Below, piece by piece: positions 61,212 to 64,000 of a stretch of DNA of 64,000 bases. The stretch's first letter is position 1; every line of letters starts with the position of its first letter. This DNA comes from Sulfurimonas indica. Lineage in GTDB: Bacteria > Campylobacterota > Campylobacteria > Campylobacterales > Sulfurimonadaceae. The notes below the pieces were generated by a model that searched no databases, was not told the DNA's origin, and saw only the letters and a program-made list of their open reading frames with translations. The translations under genes and the position numbers were made by a program. The stretch lies in contig NZ_SDID01000007.1 of the NCBI RefSeq assembly GCF_009192995.1, positions 62,001 to 126,000 of the forward strand. Reading direction: 5' to 3'.

Positions 61212-64000
61212 AACTCTGGTCTACATGTACATCTGTATTAATTTCTAATGTTACTGAAGAACCATCATCAGCAACCCCGGTATACTCTTGATATTCGGCT
61301 CCCATCTCAGAATCAGTTTTAAAATCACCAAGCGTCCAATCTCCTTCTTCATGAAGAATAACCGTATCATCGTTATCCCCATCTATACGAAGCAGATTGC
61401 TCTCGTCTGTTATCTCTAGCACATCATTAACACCAAGCTCTATCTCTTGCATACCACTGCCAAGATTAATTTGATTTATATCTTGCATAGTATCTAAATG
61501 TGCTAAATCAATATTCATATTACCATCATCAAACGACAATACACTCATTGCATCACCACTATTAGTTTCTGTAGAAGTGACACTTGACATTATGCTATTT
61601 AGGTCATCTTTCGATATCTCACTATCAGACACCATAGTCACACTAGCATCACCATCAGTATCAATACTAACAGTAGCACTGTTATTTTCTATAGTTATCT
61701 CATTACCATCACTATCTTGGAGAGTAACACCATCTGGTAAATTATCTAACGTAATATCACTTAATACTTCACTACCATCTGTATCAGTTAAACCAGCACT
61801 TAAACTTATAGGGTATTCGTATGTTGTAGTAGTAGCATCTGCTGTAACAGTAGCATCACTACCACCAAACTCTATATGTTCAATATTTTTAAGAGTTGTA
61901 GTCTCATTTGAAGCAATATTTGTATATCTGTCTCCATCTACACTCCACTCACTTGCATCACCTTTAAAGACTACAGTATCATCACCTTTTCCACCATCAA
62001 TAATATCAAATCCACTACCTACAGTCATAGTATCATCACCACTTCCTGCATCTATTTCAGTCCATCCAGTAGCAGCCTTTCCTATATTTAAACTATCATT
62101 GCCATCACCTAATTTCACTTTATCATAGTTATCTCCAGCAACTACAGTATCATCACCTTTACCAGCATCTATACCTGCCCAAGCATTATTTGCATCTCCT
62201 ACTGTTGCAGTATCGTTACCATCACCTAAGTCTAGGTTCTGCACACCATCACCCGCTACTAAAGTATCATCACCTGCATCCATTTTAATTTTATCAAACT
62301 GATTACCGGCAACCACTGTATCATCACCCTTACCGGCATCTATACTTGCATAGCCATTTCCAGCATCTCCAAAAGTAGCACTATCATTGCCGCTTCCCAA
62401 ATCTGCTTTTGTTACACCATCACCTGCTTGGACTTTATCTGCACCATCACCAGTTTTTACTTTATCCCAGCCATCACCCAAAGTAACACTGTCATCGCCT
62501 TTACCCATGTCTACTTTAGCATAACCAGCACCAGCGTCACCTGCTTTTAGATTATCATTACCATCACCGGTATCTATTTTTTCACTACCAGAACCTACTG
62601 TAATATTATCAGCACCGCTTCCACTTTTAATCTCATTCCAATTATCACCAGCTTTTATAGTATCATCACCTTTGCCGGTATCAATTTTTGTGTATCCTGC
62701 TGCCGCATCACCTATCTCCAAACTATCATTACCATCACGCAAGTCCACTTTATCGTAGTTATCCCCGGCAACTATATTATCATCACCTCCATTACCCCTA
62801 ACTTCATCCCAAGTTCCACTTCCTTCACCTAAGTTGGTAGCACCACTTATATCTGGAGTCAATGGTACTTGTACATCTGAACTACCAGAACCTTCATGAA
62901 CTACTACATCACCTATACTCATTTCAAGTGTTGGCGCTGATGCTATTGTATCTGGTTCATCACTTCCAGTTACATTAACGGTTACTTGTGCTGTTGATTC
63001 TCCACCATTTCCATCACTTACTGTATAGCTAAATGTTACATCACTAGCTTCACCGTCATTCATTTGTTGCATATAGCTACTTGGTGTAAACTCTACTTGC
63101 CCATCACTATTAACAGTTGCAGTTCCTAAAGTATTTCCATCATTATCTGTGATAGTTGTACTTTGACCATTTGTTACATCTTGACCTTCTATTTGAGTGA
63201 TAGCCAGAGTGTCACCATCTACATCTGTATCGTTTGATAGAACATCTATGGTAATTGCTGTATCTTCATCTGTTACAAGTGGATTTTCTCCAGCTGGTGT
63301 TGTGATAAGTGTTCCGTTATCTATCATAGTTTGCAACATATCTTCCATAGTTGCATCACCATTTCTAATAGCATTGAGGCTATCTTTCATATCACCATCA
63401 GTAAATTGTACTGTTTGTGTCTGTCCATCTATAGTAAACTCAAGTCCCGGACCTCTCCAGTCAATTCCAACTGCACTTACATGACTTGCTAATTCTGAAG
63501 CTATCTCACTGCTTGAACCTGTAAGGTTGAGAGATGATACAATCTCACTAATATCAAGTTTATCCTCTCCTGCTGTAAAGCTGACTACCTGATCAGTGCT
63601 TCCAAAGTTGTCATTTGTAAGCACTACTGTATCTGCACCTTGCCCATCAAGTCTAAGGATATCATTACCTGCACCACCTACAAGTACATCATCACCATCA
63701 TCACTTTGGTCTCCATATGTATGTCCACCCCATAGTGTATCATTTCCATCACCACCATATAGTGTATCATTGCCGGCATCACCAACTAAACTATCATCTC
63801 CACCATAACCATACTCAAGATCATTGCCCTCTTGTCCTCGAACATAGTCTCTGCCATCATCACTGCCACCAGTATGACCATAGATTACATCATCACCATC
63901 TCTTGCGTATGTGTCATGATCAGTATCGTCTAGCTGAATAACATCATCATTTACCCAGCCATCATTATTTGCACCAATATTACTTGTCTCTTCAAGCCCT
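61210..64000 (-). CDS. Large RTX-type secreted protein/adhesin (5' end beyond window)
   Basis: The frame is open from base 64000 to the TAA at 61210-61212, at least 929 codons, without a start; a GTG at 63624 is internal. Near the window end it has nonapeptide RTX repeats (GGDGNDTL, VGGAGNDIL), then a linker, a bacterial cadherin/VCBS-like domain (EDTAITIDVLSNDTDVDGD ... FSYTVSDGNGG), a tract of exact 57-residue repeats rich in GDD/GND (62080-62709) and a C-terminal domain with another Asp-rich repeat region. RTX motifs bind Ca2+ outside the cell, and the C-terminus should carry the type I signal. It faces the secretion operon and is its likely substrate. A role in adhesion or biofilm fits the domains but is inferred. 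Confidence 0.88.
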   Translation of the reverse strand, partial: GLEETSNIGANNDGWVNDDVIQLDDTDHDTYARDGDDVIYGHTGGSDDGRDYVRGQEGNDLEYGYGGDDSLVGDAGNDTLYGGDGNDTLWGGHTYGDQSDDGDDVLVGGAGNDILRLDGQGADTVVLTNDNFGSTDQVVSFTAGEDKLDISEIVSSLNLTGSSSEIASELASHVSAVGIDWRGPGLEFTIDGQTQTVQFTDGDMKDSLNAIRNGDATMEDMLQTMIDNGTLITTPAGENPLVTDEDTAITIDVLSNDTDVDGDTLAITQIEGQDVTNGQSTTITDNDGNTLGTATVNSDGQVEFTPSSYMQQMNDGEASDVTFSYTVSDGNGGESTAQVTVNVTGSDEPDTIASAPTLEMSIGDVVVHEGSGSSDVQVPLTPDISGATNLGEGSGTWDEVRGNGGDDNIVAGDNYDKVDLRDGNDSLEIGDAAAGYTKIDTGKGDDTIKAGDNWNEIKSGSGADNITVGSGSEKIDTGDGNDNLKAGDAGAGYAKVDMGKGDDSVTLGDGWDKVKTGDGADKVQAGDGVTKADLGSGNDSATFGDAGNGYASIDAGKGDDTVVAGNQFDKIKMDAGDDTLVAGDGVQNLDLGDGNDTATVGDANNAWAGIDAGKGDDTVVAGDNYDKVKLGDGNDSLNIGKAATGWTEIDAGSGDDTMTVGSGFDIIDGGKGDDTVVFKGDASEWSVDGDRYTNIASNETTTLKNIEHIEFGGSDATVTADATTTTYEYPISLSAGLTDTDGSEVLSDITLDNLPDGVTLQDSDGNEITIENNSATVSIDTDGDASVTMVSDSEISKDDLNSIMSSVTSTETNSGDAMSVLSFDDGNMNIDLAHLDTMQDINQINLGSGMQEIELGVNDVLEITDESNLLRIDGDNDDTVILHEEGDWTLGDFKTDSEMGAEYQEYTGVADDGSSVTLEINTDVHVDQS
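62080..62709 (-). repeat. 171-bp (57-codon) tandem repeat inside the RTX gene
   Basis: Three complete units start at 62709, 62538 and 62367, exactly 171 bp apart, and a shortened fourth starts at 62196. Each unit begins GDAxxGYxxIDxGKGDD and is built from turns of about 21, 18 and 18 residues. DNA divergence between units is visible but the period is exact, so unit number may vary between strains. Confidence 0.85.

Noticed and set aside
61577-62128. Long plus-strand frame opposite the RTX gene (183 aa)
   Set aside because: It is Ser/Val/Leu-rich antisense shadow of Asp/Gly codons, with no start signals.
62080-62709. CRISPR-like periodic repeat
   Set aside because: The period is 171 bp with no unique spacers, and it is in frame with a coding RTX repeat.
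61210-63624. Treating GTG at 63624 as the start of the RTX protein
   Set aside because: The frame stays open to 64000 with RTX repeats upstream, so the GTG is internal.
1-64000. tRNA, rRNA, tmRNA, SRP RNA or RNase P genes
   Set aside because: All spacers over 80 bp were read for cloverleaf ends and conserved cores; none was found by eye. tRNAscan-SE and Infernal would settle this.

Overview
The window reads as one continuous, low-GC, gene-dense chromosomal segment of a Campylobacterota (epsilonproteobacterial) bacterium, most like Sulfurimonas or a close relative. This is inferred from gene content, not from a database search. Supporting signs are a stand-alone atpB, an ftsA-ftsZ pair after a SurA/PpiD-like chaperone, a short FtsY without an acidic N-domain, a NavAb-like sodium channel, a MutS with a C-terminal HNH domain, RNase Y, DapC- and NosL-type genes, and extended -10 promoters (TGnTATAAT) without clear -35 boxes. 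No tRNA, rRNA, CRISPR array, prophage or intact insertion sequence was seen.

Layout. 1-4055 (+): envelope chaperone, ftsA, ftsZ and a J-domain protein. 4112-8384 (-): TraT-type lipoprotein, then a NosL / FtsX-type permease / LolD-type ATPase / CPFC membrane protein operon. 8404-8675: a small transposon-like element (MITE) with 31-bp inverted ends and strong internal secondary structure. 8717-18174 (mainly -): DUF4149 protein, prmC, Ste24-like protease, small proteins, a DASS anion transporter, gpsA, a K+ channel plus a soluble RCK partner, gatB. 18175-18473 is a gene-free divergent spacer holding a predicted c-di-GMP-I (GEMM) riboswitch, a weak terminator and a hairpin before a small secreted protein. 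18756-22563 (mainly -): atpB, rny and 5-formyl-THF cyclo-ligase, with a haem protein on the + strand.

22621-27814 (+): thioredoxin lipoprotein, ftsY, radA, carbonic anhydrase, fliL, acpS. The 24063-24463 spacer holds a REP-like palindrome and a candidate type I toxin-antitoxin locus: a 19-residue hydrophobic peptide, an opposing promoter and mRNA ends that can pair. I see nothing else in 24101-24219. 27782-30192 carries thiS, a response regulator, a cytochrome c lipoprotein and a membrane protein. 30258-40571 (+) holds dapC-like, murC, mutS2, an RluA-type synthase, a flavoprotein and the lemA / DUF3137 / ytfJ / EI24 operon. 40568-48627 holds a UvrD-like helicase, a diguanylate cyclase, valS, a SulP transporter and a BacNav channel. 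48634-55613 (mainly -) holds a frameshifted GGDEF-EAL gene, a transglutaminase-like protein, flgH behind a sigma-54 promoter, yqeY on the + strand, and a MutS7-type mutS-HNH fusion. 55781-61192 (+) is a type I secretion operon (TolC, ABC exporter, HlyD, LuxR-type regulator) facing a large RTX protein gene that runs off the window end.

How it fits together. Cyclic di-GMP recurs: a GGDEF cyclase, a broken GGDEF-EAL gene, a riboswitch on a secreted protein, and a type I-secreted RTX protein of a class often under c-di-GMP control. The three items I rate as most worth a second look are the 19-aa toxin locus (24220-24430), the riboswitch with its overlapping terminator (18286-18473) and the structured MITE (8404-8675).
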